6,204 nt of DNA from Opitutia bacterium (lineage in GTDB: Bacteria > Verrucomicrobiota > Verrucomicrobiae > Opitutales > UBA953), in assembly GCA_947488485.1 (NCBI GenBank), contig CANKZO010000136.1, positions 1-6,204 on the forward strand. The letters run 5' to 3'. A program made the position numbers and the translations under genes. The notes below the pieces were generated by a model. The model was not told where the DNA came from. It saw nothing but the letters and a program-made list of their open reading frames with translations, and ran no database searches. Below, one piece after another: positions 5,555 to 6,204 of the stretch; position 1 is the stretch's first letter, and every line of letters begins with the position of its first letter.

Positions 5555-6204
5555 TTACTTGCTCTCTTCCGCGGCCTCGTCGTTGGCGGCTTCTTCCTTG
5601 GCCTGGGCCTGACTGCTCAGGATGGGCTGGGCGAAGAGGCGGCCGTCGGGGAGGTTGGCGATGTAGCCTTCGCCAATGAGGAAAGAAAGGTCCGTAAGCA
5701 CCTGCGTCTTGGCGGCGTCTTCGGCGTTTTCGCCGGCGAGCGCGAGCACGAGGTCCTTCGCCTGCTGGGCCGGTTTGCGGTCGAGCGAGTCGAAGAGCTT
5801 GGCCATCGGATCGCTGAAGGTGGACTTCGGGTCGCGGCAGCGGCGGCGGACGGAGCACGCGTAGGTGATGCCCTTGGAGCCCTTCTTATAAAGATGGAAG
5901 CCTTCCTTGCGGAGGCGGCCACGGATACCGTTGGCGGTGTCGAGGGGGAAGGCGCGCTGCTGTTCGAGGGCGTAGCGCACGGAATCGCGGAGCGGGCCGG
6001 GATTGAGTTCTTCGAGTAGGCGACCGGCGAAGCGGACCCACGGATGGGTTTTCACCACGAGGTCCTTGCGGAAGGCTTGGAGGAAGCCGCGGGCGGCGTC
6101 GAGGGACTCGAGGCGCTCAGGTTCGCCTTCCTTGCGGTCCTTCGGAGCGTATTCGCTGCGGGTGGACATCGACTTCAGCCAGGCGTCGATCTGTTCCTGT
6201 TCGC
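5555..6204 (-). CDS. Unrecognised conserved-looking protein, 5' end outside the window
   Basis: The reading frame is open to the right edge, giving about 215 visible residues. An internal ATG at 6169 could be a start, but the upstream codons (EQEQIDAWLKS) read as normal coding sequence, so the gene probably continues outside. I do not recognise the family. The visible part is mixed charged and helical. One segment has YACSVRRRC and the helix-like DPMAKLFDSLDRKPAQQAKD. Next comes VLTDLSFLIGEGYIANLPDG, whose helix-then-turn pattern resembles the end of a winged-helix fold. The protein ends in an Ala/Glu/Gln-rich, probably disordered tail (QAQAKEEAANDEAAEESK). No signal peptide or membrane segment is seen in this part. 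It converges with the glycosyltransferase gene, and its stop is followed by the hairpin-plus-array module. Confidence 0.75.
   Translation of the reverse strand, partial: EQEQIDAWLKSMSTRSEYAPKDRKEGEPERLESLDAARGFLQAFRKDLVVKTHPWVRFAGRLLEELNPGPLRDSVRYALEQQRAFPLDTANGIRGRLRKEGFHLYKKGSKGITYACSVRRRCRDPKSTFSDPMAKLFDSLDRKPAQQAKDLVLALAGENAEDAAKTQVLTDLSFLIGEGYIANLPDGRLFAQPILSSQAQAKEEAANDEAAEESK

Noticed and set aside
5145..5858. Long minus-strand open frame of 237 codons
   Set aside because: It overlaps the glycosyltransferase antisense, crosses the repeat arrays and overlaps the right-edge gene in another frame. Its Arg/Pro-rich composition is typical of a GC-rich shadow frame.
5471..6019. Plus-strand open frame of 182 codons opposite the right-edge gene
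   Set aside because: It begins inside the 8-bp array and is a low-complexity Gly/Glu/Val-rich antisense of the minus-strand gene, which has the better coding character.

Overview
The window is GC-rich and most likely comes from a member of the Verrucomicrobiota or a close PVC relative. The main evidence is the 1269-residue first gene. It joins a secretion signal, a DUF1080 domain, a PVC-type dehydrogenase-like beta-propeller, an alpha-helical HEAT-like stretch and the C-terminal CxxCH haem domain found almost only in Planctomycetes, Verrucomicrobia and Lentisphaerae. No ribosomal RNA, tRNA, CRISPR array or transposase gene is visible.

Layout. Positions 1-159 hold an inverted dispersed repeat at the left edge and a tandem 16-bp direct repeat at 21-bp spacing that looks like an operator. 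Positions 160-3969 (+) hold the large secreted cytochrome/propeller protein. Positions 3970-4272 carry no gene but are packed with repeats: a hairpin just after the stop codon, an 8-bp degenerate tandem array, a second copy of the left-edge repeat in opposite orientation, a REP/BIME-like double palindrome with GGTAGGGC ends, and a 122-bp imperfect palindrome built from 6-bp purine-rich units. Positions 4273-4485 (-) hold a small acidic protein with a C-terminal membrane segment. A 109-bp divergent gap separates it from a cytoplasmic glycosyltransferase at 4595-5326 (+). Positions 5327-5554 are a convergent spacer with two facing 8-bp arrays and a second hairpin. An unrecognised protein gene on the minus strand (5555-6204) runs off the right edge.

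The four genes do not form an obvious operon or pathway. The large protein probably acts outside the cytoplasmic membrane in carbohydrate or sugar-derivative oxidation, passing electrons through its haem. The glycosyltransferase is a stand-alone cytoplasmic sugar transferase. The other two proteins have no assigned function.

The most unusual content is non-coding. Three of the four gene 3' ends are followed directly by 8-bp G-rich arrays of the form KKGRCAMG. At two of them a hairpin precedes the array, and the two hairpins differ by a compensatory base-pair change. This suggests a repeated, structure-conserved 3'-end module whose RNA is G-rich. The convergent spacer at 5339-5528 and the palindrome at 4140-4261 both have the G-rich strand on the left and the C-rich strand on the right, so read-through RNA from either side could fold into a long hairpin.
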